A stretch of 64,000 nt of DNA from Clostridium paridis (GTDB taxonomy: Bacteria; Bacillota; Clostridia; Clostridiales; Clostridiaceae): contig NZ_JAESWA010000023.1 of assembly GCF_016765615.1 (NCBI RefSeq), positions 1 through 64,000 of the forward strand, written 5' to 3'. Of the stretch, positions 18,031 through 26,812 are shown in pieces. Every line of letters starts with the position of its first letter. The first letter of the stretch is position 1. A program made the position numbers and the translations under genes. The notes under the pieces were generated by a model that was given only the letters and a program-made list of their open reading frames with translations, ran no database searches and was not told where the DNA came from.

Positions 18031-18213
18031 TTACACATCTTCCTCTCTATATGTTATGAGAATAGTGTATAATGAAAATATTATCTTAAATAGAAGCTAA
18101 GTTATCATATGATTAATAATACTATGTTAAACAAATATGAAATAATTTATAAAATGATTTAGTAATTTTCATGTATCATCATTAATGATTAAGGATAAAT
18201 GGGAGAGATGGTA

Positions 18214-19032
18214 ATGGTATCTAAAAATAAGGAACTTGGGTTATTTTTAAAAAAGAAAAGATCCACGTTAAGGCCAGAACAATTTGGACTTAAATTTGAA
18301 AAAAAAAGAAGAGTGAAAGGGCTAAAAAGAGAAGAAGTTGCTGATTTAGCAGGAGTAAGTATCGACTGGTATGTACGTATTGAACAAGGACAAAATGTTA
18401 ACCCCTCAACAGCTGTACTACTATCTTTGAGTAGAGTTTTACAATTAAATAATGAAGAAAAAAGATATTTATTTAATTTGTCAGATAAAAAGTTACCTAT
18501 AGAAGACGTTACTTCCGCTAGTATTTCGAATACATTACAAAAATTCTTAGATAATCAAAATCCTAGTATAGCTTATATTACTGATAGTAAACTAACTATA
18601 ATTGGATGGAATGAAACAGCTTTAAAAGTTTATGGCAATTATAAAGAAATGAGTGAAAAAGAAAGAAATTCTGTTTGGAGAGCTTTTAATGATGATTATC
18701 TAAAGGAACTACTAGATAATTGGGAAGGACATACTAAATTACGTGTTGAACAATTGAGAGCAAATTACAACTATTATGAGAACGATAATACAATAAATGA
18801 GATTATAGATGAATTAAATGAAAAACATTCTCTATTTAATAAATGGTGGAATAATCAAGGTATTATGGGAACACCAGAAGGGCAAAAACTTTTACATCAT
18901 CCTGTAGTAGGAGACTTATATTTAAGCTATATTTCATTTAAGTCTACAGAAATAGAGGGGGCACATATAACCATTCAAATGCCCATAGATGATTATACAA
19001 AAAATAAATTAGAGCAACTTACGTTAGAATAA
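18214..19032 (+). CDS. XRE-type regulator with MmyB ligand-binding domain
   Basis: 272 aa. A helix-turn-helix lies at about residues 25-80 (GLKREEVADLAGVSIDWYVRIEQ), followed by a PAS-like MmyB domain with 'PSIAYITDSKLTIIGWNETALKVYG' (20-residue family block trimmed by its ends) and a C-terminal HHPVVGDLYLSY. These proteins usually repress an adjacent dehydrogenase or pump. Three ATGs occur close together; the last follows GGGAGAG by six bases and is preferred. It diverges from the MFS gene. Confidence 0.87.
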   Translation: MVSKNKELGLFLKKKRSTLRPEQFGLKFEKKRRVKGLKREEVADLAGVSIDWYVRIEQGQNVNPSTAVLLSLSRVLQLNNEEKRYLFNLSDKKLPIEDVTSASISNTLQKFLDNQNPSIAYITDSKLTIIGWNETALKVYGNYKEMSEKERNSVWRAFNDDYLKELLDNWEGHTKLRVEQLRANYNYYENDNTINEIIDELNEKHSLFNKWWNNQGIMGTPEGQKLLHHPVVGDLYLSYISFKSTEIEGAHITIQMPIDDYTKNKLEQLTLE

Positions 19033-19204
19033 ATTAATTCTGTTTGAAGCTGTATATTAACAAAAGACTATATGCATCAATATAGTCTAAAGGCCAATAT
19101 TAGGGGAGAGAATTATTAATAACCATTCTTTCTTAGATGAAAATAAGATAATAGAAGTTTTAACAATTATGATATTTTCGATGTAGATAGAGATGAATTT
19201 TATT

Positions 19205-19323
19205 AGTGGATTTCAAAGGTCACGCTTCGCCTCCACCATAAAATCCACGACTACTTGTAATGTAGCTTAAACAGCTGATTACAGGTAGTCGTGTTTTTTT
19301 ATTGTTGTGGGTAGCGGTACCAT
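19205..19323 (+). repeat. Structured dispersed repeat, copy 2 (with terminator)
   Basis: Nearly identical 5' module to copy 1: GTGGATTT at 19206 and AAATCCAC at 19241-19248. The terminator stem differs but is compensated (ACGACTAC at 19247, GTAGTCGT at 19275), with apical CTTAAACAGCT and T7. The GGGTAGC tail is also shared. It lies 170 bp after the XRE gene on the same strand. Confidence 0.75.
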
Positions 19324-19879
19324 TAAAACTCTCATGCTAATTAAAAAAATGTTATTTTAATAACTCAGATAACATATAAACGAATGATAAATATAGAAGT
19401 TTTCTACAAATAGAGAAATTTAATAATAAATTAAAAGATCAAGAATGAGATAAAGATTTTTGATTGGTGTTTATCAATATTATAGAGTGAACTACTTATG
19501 AATCATGATGAAGTAATACTTATTATGATTTTTTCTATTCTTATATAATAGGAAAATTCTTATTAATTATAATAAATTACTATTATAAATTGATATAAGA
19601 AACAATTATGGTAAAATAAACATGGTAAGAGATGGAATATAAAATTAGAGTTCTAGATATTCATAGTGACTGTGTAAACTAATATGTTTCAAATAATATA
19701 AATATTTATAGATAAAATATAGTGTAGTTACTTAAAAAAATTTCCATTTAGAATGATGCATACATTGAGTTTGTGTATGTAATAATTAAGAGAGAATTAC
19801 TTAACACAATATAATTAAGGTGTATAGAAATTATATTGAGGGAATTAGGAAGAAAAATCTGAAATATGGGGGAGGAAAT
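19324..19879. other. Non-coding gap with a terminator-like hairpin
   Basis: About 550 bp without a convincing gene. A hairpin at 19501-19534 (AATCATGAT ... ATTATGATT) with a T-run looks like an intrinsic terminator but has no gene in front, so an unannotated small transcript is possible. Nothing else could be supported; the end holds the GGGGAGG site of the next gene. Confidence 0.4.
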
Positions 19880-22051
19880 ATGAATAAGTTAGTTTATTTA
19901 TTCGAATTAGATTCTGTAAGAAAAACTGATAAACAGATATATAAAGGTCAATTAGCAATGTTTGATGAACTTTTAGGGAATGGAAACATTATTGTAATGT
20001 CTATGAATCAAATTACTGATTCAAAAGCATTTTTATGTATGCTTGAAAGTGATGAACACTATAATATTGTAAAAAAATTAATAAAGCAGGGATACATTCG
20101 AATATCAAGATATGGGGGAACGCGAACTGTTTCTCAATATATACAAAATGCTATAAATAAAAATTTAGATAAAAGTGATGATATATTTATTTTTTCTGCT
20201 ATTCCAGTAAAAAGTAATCAAAAACTTTTACTGAAATTAATGCAGAATGTTTTAACGAATACTGACTTATCAATAATTCAGGAATATATAGATTTAGGAG
20301 ATGAAGATAATCAAAAGATAGTAGAACTTTTTAATGAATATAGTATTGATGGAACAATTAAAGAAAATACTATAAATATTAATAAAGCAAAAGAGTATTT
20401 AGAATTTCTTTATCGTTTTCTAGAATTAACAATTATTGCGAGTATGTATGGTGATTCAATAACTCCTCTTATAAAATATAGTGAAATATATATAGAAAAA
20501 AGTTTCTTTACTATTATGGAGAAAATAGTAGATTTTAATTGCAATAAAAGTGAATATCCTTTATGGGATGAAACAATTATTACATTAAGAGAAATAAAGA
20601 ATCAGTTGATTGTTAATGCAGGAAGTGAAAAAAATAATCGTTCAGTATGGATAAAAAAGATAAAGGAGTTAGATGGAAAGAAAAAAAAAGAAAATTTATA
20701 TTATGCTGAATTAATTGTTAATTTATGCTATAACTATACGGTGGAACTTAGTATTTATGGTGTTTCAAAGCATTATGAAAGAGATGATGATATTAATATT
20801 GATTCATTTGAAAGAGAATTTTTTTCGCGTTTAAAATATGAATGGAATGGTGGAGAAGAGGCAGTATCTAGATTTTTACAGGAAGAAACAAACGAATATG
20901 TGCAATATAAAGGGAAATATCCAGATTGGAAACGTGGTATGAGGATAATTTCGAGACGGAAACATATTAAAATAAACTTTAATGATTATAAAAAAATACC
21001 ATTATATGAATATAGTTATGAAAGTCAGCGTAAAAATGAAAAGAGAAAAGATGCTGGTAATATTTCCAAGGTGCTAATCACTATATTTATTAATGCATTA
21101 GTTCTTTATTTTTTGGACAATAAAATATCATATTTACAAGAATATATAAGTACATTTTTAAAATCAGTGTTAACTTTCTTTGCAATAGCCGTTTTAAATG
21201 ATATTATATCTAAATTATTTAATCTTCCTAATATATTAGAATGTATTCAGGTTGTGGAAAAATCAATGATTGATTTATTCGCAATTATTTTTAGAAAAAC
21301 AGATACATATATAAATTATGATAATTTTAATAATGATCATGTAGAAGAAATACCAAACATTTTAAGGCAGGCAGATACAAAATCAAAGGCATTACAAGAA
21401 TATATAGAGTTGTGGAAAAATAGACCGGATATGTTTAAAGAGTATATTAATATGATTATTATTGAACCAAATAAAAATGGAATTAAAGAAATTATCAAAT
21501 ATGAGACAATTTTTAATAAAAATATTGGGGTTGTTTATAAGAGTGATTATAATATGATGGTAGTTGATTTAATTCGAAATATAGAAGGCAAATATAGTAC
21601 ATATGAACGCTTAATGCCTACAGTTCGAGAAGGAGCTGTAGTAGTTGTACCGGTGTATAAAGGTAAATTTATTCTTTTAAATCAATTTCGTCATGCGATA
21701 AGACAAAAACAGTTAGCATTTCCACGTGGATATGGAGATATGGACAAAAACGGAAATGAAATAGATACTGAAAATAATGCCATTAAAGAAATAAAAGAAG
21801 AATTGGAAGCTGAAATAATTGATAAACCACAAAAATTAGGAAGTATCATTGCAGATAGTGGAATTAGTGCTAATAAAGTAATGGTTTATACAGTTAATAT
21901 TGCTAAATATAAAGAAAAATTTGGATATGAAGGTATTGAAAATATACAACTAAAAACTGAAGAAGAACTTATTTACTCTATAAAAAATGGAGAAATTAAT
22001 GATGGGTATACATTAGCAGCATATATGTTATATATTAATAAACTTAAATAA
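19880..22051 (+). CDS. Large two-TM protein with C-terminal NUDIX hydrolase domain
   Basis: 723 aa from the ATG at 19880 (GGGGAGG eight bases before). Residues 1-390 are soluble and unrecognised, opening KLVYLFELDSVRKTD and NGNIIVMSMNQITDSKAF. Two membrane segments lie at about 397-415 and 430-455. The C-terminal 180 residues are a NUDIX fold: FRHAIRQKQLAFPRG precedes a box ending A-I-K-E-I-K-E-E-L-E-A, a slightly altered RExxEExG. FRH...PRG is typical of ADP-ribose pyrophosphatases. The protein may therefore sense or hydrolyse an ADP-ribose-like nucleotide at the membrane. Operon partners are absent; structured repeats lie on both sides. Strongly AT-rich. Confidence 0.6.
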   Translation: MNKLVYLFELDSVRKTDKQIYKGQLAMFDELLGNGNIIVMSMNQITDSKAFLCMLESDEHYNIVKKLIKQGYIRISRYGGTRTVSQYIQNAINKNLDKSDDIFIFSAIPVKSNQKLLLKLMQNVLTNTDLSIIQEYIDLGDEDNQKIVELFNEYSIDGTIKENTININKAKEYLEFLYRFLELTIIASMYGDSITPLIKYSEIYIEKSFFTIMEKIVDFNCNKSEYPLWDETIITLREIKNQLIVNAGSEKNNRSVWIKKIKELDGKKKKENLYYAELIVNLCYNYTVELSIYGVSKHYERDDDINIDSFEREFFSRLKYEWNGGEEAVSRFLQEETNEYVQYKGKYPDWKRGMRIISRRKHIKINFNDYKKIPLYEYSYESQRKNEKRKDAGNISKVLITIFINALVLYFLDNKISYLQEYISTFLKSVLTFFAIAVLNDIISKLFNLPNILECIQVVEKSMIDLFAIIFRKTDTYINYDNFNNDHVEEIPNILRQADTKSKALQEYIELWKNRPDMFKEYINMIIIEPNKNGIKEIIKYETIFNKNIGVVYKSDYNMMVVDLIRNIEGKYSTYERLMPTVREGAVVVVPVYKGKFILLNQFRHAIRQKQLAFPRGYGDMDKNGNEIDTENNAIKEIKEELEAEIIDKPQKLGSIIADSGISANKVMVYTVNIAKYKEKFGYEGIENIQLKTEEELIYSIKNGEINDGYTLAAYMLYINKLK

Positions 22052-22165
22052 AAATTATTTTTAAGTTTGTATAATAGCTTTGATAAATTTTTCAGTATAG
22101 TCTATAGTTTCTTCATTTTATATTTTAAAAGAGAAGCTAAGAGGCTATGAATAGATGCATAATAT

Positions 22166-22275
22166 GTGGTGGATTTCAAAGGTCACGCTTCGCTTCCACC
22201 ATAAAAAACCCACGGCAAAATTATGCTGTGGATTTTTTTCGTTTATAAGGAAGTTTGGAATTGTGAAAGATGAGC
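22166..22275 (+). repeat. Structured dispersed repeat, copy 3
   Basis: The 5' module is conserved (GGTGGATTT at 22168, TCCACC at 22195-22200). The outer AAATCCAC is lost and a shorter terminator hairpin (CCACGGCA at 22210, TGCTGTGG at 22224) with T7 follows. It sits 115 bp after the NUDIX gene. A possible tail GAGCCGTACCAT resembles the tail of copy 2. Confidence 0.7.
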
Positions 22276-22422
22276 CGTACCATAAGTAAATGCAGTACCT
22301 TGATAAACTTTTGATTATAGATAATAAAAGAGAAAGTAAAGAAAAAATTAAATTTACGAAAATAATAATATAATAGTTTTATCTATTAATAAAAAAGTTC
22401 TATTTTTGATGGGAGAGTAGGG

Positions 22423-24468
22423 ATGAAAAACAGAAAAATGAAGATGATATCATTAATACTTGTTTTGGTAAGCTTATTTGTAAGCTTTAATGTTACGTCC
22501 GCTAGTGCAATTACAATAACAGGAACGGATACAAATGGTTTTACATGGCAGTCAGATGATGGAGTAACATATTCGATAACAGGTTACAATGGGAGTGATA
22601 CCAATATTACAATTCCTAGTTCTATAGATGGACATGCTGTTACAAGCATAGGAAGTAATGCTTTTAGAGAAAAACCATTAACAAGTGTAACAATTCCAGA
22701 TACAGTTACAAGTATAGGTGGTTTTGCATTTTATTGTTGCTCGTCTCTTGTAAATATAGCAATACCTAATAGTGTAACAAGTATAGGAGATAGTGCATTT
22801 GCATATTGTACATCCTTAGCAAATATAACACTTCCATCCAATCTTAGTAGCATAGGAAATTCAACATTTCAAGATTGTAAGGCACTTAAAGGAATAACAA
22901 TTCCAGATAGTGTTACAAGTATTGGCATCTATGCATTTGTGGAGTGCTATTCACTTACGGATATTACAATACCAAACAGTGTAACATCTATTGGAGAAGG
23001 GGCATTTAAGGATTGTAAGGCACTTAGATCTGCAGTAATGCCTGATAGCGTAACAAGTATAGGAAATTATTTATTTTATAACGATCAGCTTTTATCAAAC
23101 GTAAGGTTATCCAATAATCTTACGGATACAGGTAATTTTATATTCTACAATGATTTCTCTCTTACAGGAGTTACACTTCCAAGTAACCTTAAGAATATAG
23201 GAAACAGTGCATTTGAAAATTGTACAGCGCTTACAAACATAACAATCCCAACTGGAGTGACTAGGATTGGATATAGAGCTTTCATAATGTGCAGAGTCCT
23301 TTCAAATGTAACAATACCAAACACAGTTAAAATCATAGATTTTAATGCATTTGCTCATTGTTATGCATTTACTAATATCATAATTCCTGAAGGCGTTACT
23401 AGTATTGGAGACTATGCATTTTATTATGATACAGCTTTAACAGAAATAACAATACCTCAAAGTGTTACTAGTATTGGTTTTTTAACATTCAGTAGTTGTA
23501 ATTCAAATTTTAAAATCAAGGGGTATGAGGGTTCTTATGCACAGATTTATGCAGGTAGTAATTCTATAACCTTCCAAGCACTGTCTACAACAGAATTTCA
23601 AAGACTATCAGGTCTTTCGAGATATGAAACAAGTGTTGAAATTTCAAAAGCTTGGGGTTCTCATGCTGATTATATTGTTCTTGCTACAGGAGAGGATTTT
23701 CCAGATGCTTTATGTGCGGCTCCGTTAGCGACTAAGTACGGTGCACCTATTTTATTGACTTTAAAAAATTCTCTTCCTGAAGCAATAGAAAATGAAATAG
23801 ATAAACTTAAGCCTCAAGAAGTTTTTTTGATTGGAGGAACAGGAGTAATATCAGATAATATAAAAACAGTTCTTCAAAGTAAAGGAATTAAGGTTACGAG
23901 AATTTCAGGGGTAGATCGTTATGATACCTCTCTTGAAGTAGCGAAATATGTTAACAGTCCAACTCAAGAGGCTTTTATAGTAACTGGTGATAACTATCCA
24001 GACGCACTATCTATAGCTTCCTACGCAGGAAGCAAGCAGATACCAATTCTATTGACAGATAAAAGCAAGCTTAATGATAAAATAAACAACTATATTAGAA
24101 ACAAAGGAATAACAAAAACCTATGTTATTGGTGGAACTGGAGTAGTTAGTGACAATGTATTGAGCTCACTTCCAAATGCAGAAAGAATTTACGGAAGCAA
24201 CAGGTATGAAACTAATTATAAAGTTCTATCCAGGTTTTCATTCTCATATGGTGATAATTATTTTGCTACTGGTGAATCCTTTGCAGATGCTTTGTCAGGT
24301 TCTGCTTTAGCTGGAGTTTCAAATAATCCTATAATTTTAGTTGGTGATTCAATGCCGGATAATATAGTTAATTTACTTAAGCAGAATAAGGACATGATGA
24401 AATTTAAAAAAATTCTTGGTGGAACTGGAGCGGTTTCAGATACTATAATAAATAAGATATTTAAATAA
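22423..24468 (+). CDS. BspA-like leucine-rich-repeat cell wall protein with CW_binding_2 repeats
   Basis: 681 aa. A signal peptide ends near ASA (residue 28). Residues 55-375 contain about a dozen 23-residue LRR_5/BspA repeats with the theme 'ItIP.sVTSIG..AF..c..L'. The last 290 residues hold three CW_binding_2 units, recognisable by RLSG..RYETS, ATGEDFPDAL and IGGTGVIS/VVS/AVS. CW_binding_2 anchors proteins non-covalently to wall polymers in clostridia. BspA repeats often bind host or matrix protein. It stands alone after repeat copy 3. Confidence 0.9.
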   Translation: MKNRKMKMISLILVLVSLFVSFNVTSASAITITGTDTNGFTWQSDDGVTYSITGYNGSDTNITIPSSIDGHAVTSIGSNAFREKPLTSVTIPDTVTSIGGFAFYCCSSLVNIAIPNSVTSIGDSAFAYCTSLANITLPSNLSSIGNSTFQDCKALKGITIPDSVTSIGIYAFVECYSLTDITIPNSVTSIGEGAFKDCKALRSAVMPDSVTSIGNYLFYNDQLLSNVRLSNNLTDTGNFIFYNDFSLTGVTLPSNLKNIGNSAFENCTALTNITIPTGVTRIGYRAFIMCRVLSNVTIPNTVKIIDFNAFAHCYAFTNIIIPEGVTSIGDYAFYYDTALTEITIPQSVTSIGFLTFSSCNSNFKIKGYEGSYAQIYAGSNSITFQALSTTEFQRLSGLSRYETSVEISKAWGSHADYIVLATGEDFPDALCAAPLATKYGAPILLTLKNSLPEAIENEIDKLKPQEVFLIGGTGVISDNIKTVLQSKGIKVTRISGVDRYDTSLEVAKYVNSPTQEAFIVTGDNYPDALSIASYAGSKQIPILLTDKSKLNDKINNYIRNKGITKTYVIGGTGVVSDNVLSSLPNAERIYGSNRYETNYKVLSRFSFSYGDNYFATGESFADALSGSALAGVSNNPIILVGDSMPDNIVNLLKQNKDMMKFKKILGGTGAVSDTIINKIFK

Positions 24469-24470
24469 TA

Positions 24471-24510
24471 GTGGATTTTAAATGTGGTGTTTCACCTCAA
24501 TCATATAAAG
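24471..24510 (+). repeat. Degenerate copy 4 of the structured repeat
   Basis: GTGGATTTTAAA..GT and TTTCACCTCAATCATA follow the 5' module of copies 1-3 with several changes. It lacks its own terminator hairpin; the homing-endonuclease hairpin follows at 24511 instead. It starts three bases after the wall-protein stop. Confidence 0.55.
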
Positions 24511-24537
24511 AACCTAGACAGAGATGTCTAGGTTTTT
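24511..24537. terminator. Homing-endonuclease-type terminator hairpin
   Basis: AACCTAGACA-GAGA-TGTCTAGGTT with T5 on the plus side; the same stem as at 28800. It now serves the wall-protein gene. Confidence 0.75.
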
Positions 24538-24611
24538 CATTTTACTTCTATAAACTTTTTATAAAAATCAAGTTTCTTCTCTAATAACTCATCTGAATAT
24601 CTTCCGTTTCT
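24538..24611 (-). pseudogene. LAGLIDADG homing endonuclease 3' remnant
   Basis: The last 24 codons remain in frame and translate as RNGRYSDELLEKKLDFYKKF then IEVK-stop, clearly matching the C-terminus of the gene at 3257. Similarity stops abruptly at 24611, close to an IS3 relic. No nuclease domain remains. Confidence 0.7.
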
Positions 24612-24671
24612 TATTCAAACCATCAGATTCAAAGACTTGATTCAATATATATGTGCCCTTATTTTCTTGTT

Positions 24672-24866
24672 TTAGTTTTTTATTTCATATTGACAGGAAT
24701 AGAGCGCAGTCTCATGACCAGGAAAAGCACTATCTCCATACTCTTCGTATTCACTTATCCAACTCGAGAGGTAATCGTAATGAATTGATAATTCTTTTAC
24801 TGGATCAGAAGCAGACATATTATCTTCAAAACTAATTTTACAGCAGCAATTTAAGTTATTTATCAT
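24672..24866 (-). pseudogene. IS3-family OrfA relic
   Basis: A 64-residue frame retains KISFED near its start and WISEYEEYGDSAFPGH, the hallmark of IS3 OrfA helix-turn-helix proteins ('W...Y...G..AF.G'). The rest is degenerate and OrfB is absent. The upstream flank (to about 24940) contains GTAGACACCAAGATAAGAG on the minus strand, which looks like the left part of such an element. Not functional. Confidence 0.65.
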
Positions 24867-25121
24867 AATTTCTTATGATAAGGTAGACCACCTTTTTATA
24901 TTTTTCTCTTATCTTGGTGTCTACTTTATTGTATTACTTTCAGATTTTTATTTTTTAAGCTATCTTCTTTAAGGGAGAATATCACACTACCGTTCTTACG
25001 AGGATTTTTTTATTTTTTAAATCTATTATCTTTTATTATATACTGACAGTCAATGTCATTATATAAAGGTAAAATTAAAGTAAGTTTTATGTGATATAGA
25101 TATTGAGAGTAGGTGTATTGA

Positions 25122-25739
25122 GTGGATTGTGAAAACATGGATAAAGAAATACTTATTAAAATTCTAAAAGAAAAGGATGAGTTGCTAAAAAGATTGGTCC
25201 TAGAAAAAGAAAAGTTAAACTATTATGCAAGTATAGATCCATTAACTGATGTGCTAAATAGAAGGTCAGGTTTAGTGCAACTAAGTAAAGAACTCGATTT
25301 ATCAAAAATTAATGGTAATAATCTTGTTGTTTGCTTTGTTGATATAGACAAATTTAAAATTATAAATGATGTATTTGGTCATGAGGAGGGGGACAAACTT
25401 TTAATAAATACATCCTTAATTTTAAAGAATAGTATTAGAAAAACTGACTTCGTAATTAGAATGGGTGGAGATGAATTTTTAGTTGTTTTTCCTGAAACAA
25501 CAATAAGAGAAGTAAATAAAGTATGGTATAGAATTTTAAAAAGTGTAGAAGAAAGTAATAGAAATAATGAAAAATATAATTTAAGTTTAAGCTATGGATG
25601 TTATGAGTATGGTAATGAAATAGAAAATAAAGTAACTGTCAATGACTTAATAAGAAGAGCAGACATAGAAATGTATAAGATAAAAAATGTCAAAAAAGAG
25701 GATTTTAATTACAAATATAGAAATAATGTTAGGTGGTAA
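25122..25739 (+). CDS. Cytosolic GGDEF diguanylate cyclase
   Basis: 205 aa with GTG start. About 45 N-terminal residues form a Lys/Glu-rich coiled coil, then a complete GGDEF domain: DPLTDVLNRR, FVDIDKFKIINDVFGHEEGD and the active site RMGGDEFLVVFP. An RKTD inhibitory I-site lies five residues before GGDEF. It should make c-di-GMP with product inhibition; no sensor domain is present. It ends 24 bp before the split WYL regulator, so the two could be co-transcribed. Confidence 0.9.
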   Translation: MDCENMDKEILIKILKEKDELLKRLVLEKEKLNYYASIDPLTDVLNRRSGLVQLSKELDLSKINGNNLVVCFVDIDKFKIINDVFGHEEGDKLLINTSLILKNSIRKTDFVIRMGGDEFLVVFPETTIREVNKVWYRILKSVEESNRNNEKYNLSLSYGCYEYGNEIENKVTVNDLIRRADIEMYKIKNVKKEDFNYKYRNNVRW

Positions 25740-25763
25740 TATCTAAAGGAGTAATATTTTTAT

Positions 25764-26749
25764 ATGGAAAGATTTAAAGCAGATGCTTTGTTATATATTT
25801 ATAATAGATTATTTGAAGGGAAAGTAGTTAAAAAGAATGATGTAGTAGACAAATTTAACATTAATGAAAGAACTTTTTATAGATATATAAAAGATATAAA
25901 AGATTTTGTAGAAAAACCTAATAGTGTAGTAATAGGTGAGAGAGTTATATCGGATAGAGAGAAAGGTGGGTATGTTCTTAAAGAAAAGCATGAAAAAAAT
26001 CTTAATGAAAAAGAAGTTTTAGCTATGTCTAAAGTTCTTCTTGAAAGTAGAGGTTTTGTAAAGACAGAAATAAAAGGGATGATAGACAAGCTCCTTGAAA
26101 ATTGTATAAGTGAAGATAAAGACAATATTAAAAGAATTATTGGAAATGAGTTAGTTAACATGATTCACCACAACATAGAAAGGAGCTTTTAGATAGGTTA
26201 TGGCAAATTAGCAATGCCATAAAAGAACAAAAGATATTAAGTATTGACTATCTTAAGATGGGTACTGATGGAAAATTACTAGATGAAGTTTCGAAAAGAA
26301 ATGTATATCCACAAGGATTATTATTTTCAGAGTATTATTTTTACCTTATAGCTTTTATTGAAGGGACAAGCTATGAATATCCTACTATCTATAGAGTAGA
26401 TAGAATTAAAGATTTAGTTATAACTGATAAAAAATATAAAGTAGATTATAGTAAAAGATTTAAAGATGGGGAGTATAGAAAGTTAATTCAATTTATGCAA
26501 ACAGGAGAACTTGAAAAAATAAAGTTTAAATTTACAGGTAGATCTATTGAGGCAGTTTTAGATAGGTTACCTAATGCCAAAGTAGTAAAGGAAAGACACG
26601 GAGAATACATTGTTGAGACTAATATGTTTGGTAAGGGAATAAAAATGTGGCTTTTGAGTCAGGGAGATTCGGTAGAGGTTTTAGAACCTGATAAATTTAG
26701 GAAAGAAATTATGGAAACTATTGAAAATATGAGAAGGGTATATACATAA
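25764..26749 (+). pseudogene. WYL-domain transcriptional regulator, split by a frameshift
   Basis: Two frames together make one normal-length regulator. The first (25764-26192) has an N-terminal HTH (FNINERTFYRYIKDIKDF) and the linker helices. The second (visible from 26258) has the WYL domain with YPQGLLFSEYYFYLIAF and YRVDRIKDLVI. Reading the -1 frame just before the first stop gives ELLDRLWQISNAIKEQ joined to SIDYLKMG, the usual bridge, so a single-base change near 26165-26185 explains the break. AAAGGAG lies at the switch, so recoding, separate expression or a sequencing error are alternatives. WYL regulators commonly control conflict systems; the following two genes are its likely target. 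Confidence 0.7.
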
Positions 26750-26812
26750 TCTATCAATTGTAAAAAATATAAGAATACTTAAAGATTAAAGAAAACGAGG
26801 TGAGAGAAAATT

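Noticed and set aside
15663-22275. Integron attC-like recombination sites
   Set aside because: The structured repeats follow several genes, but no integron integrase is present, the genes between are large and have their own promoters, and the 3' hairpins carry T-tracts like terminators.
22600-23480. CRISPR-like tandem repeat
   Set aside because: The periodic DNA is coding: it is the 23-residue leucine-rich repeat of the wall protein with frame-kept substitutions.
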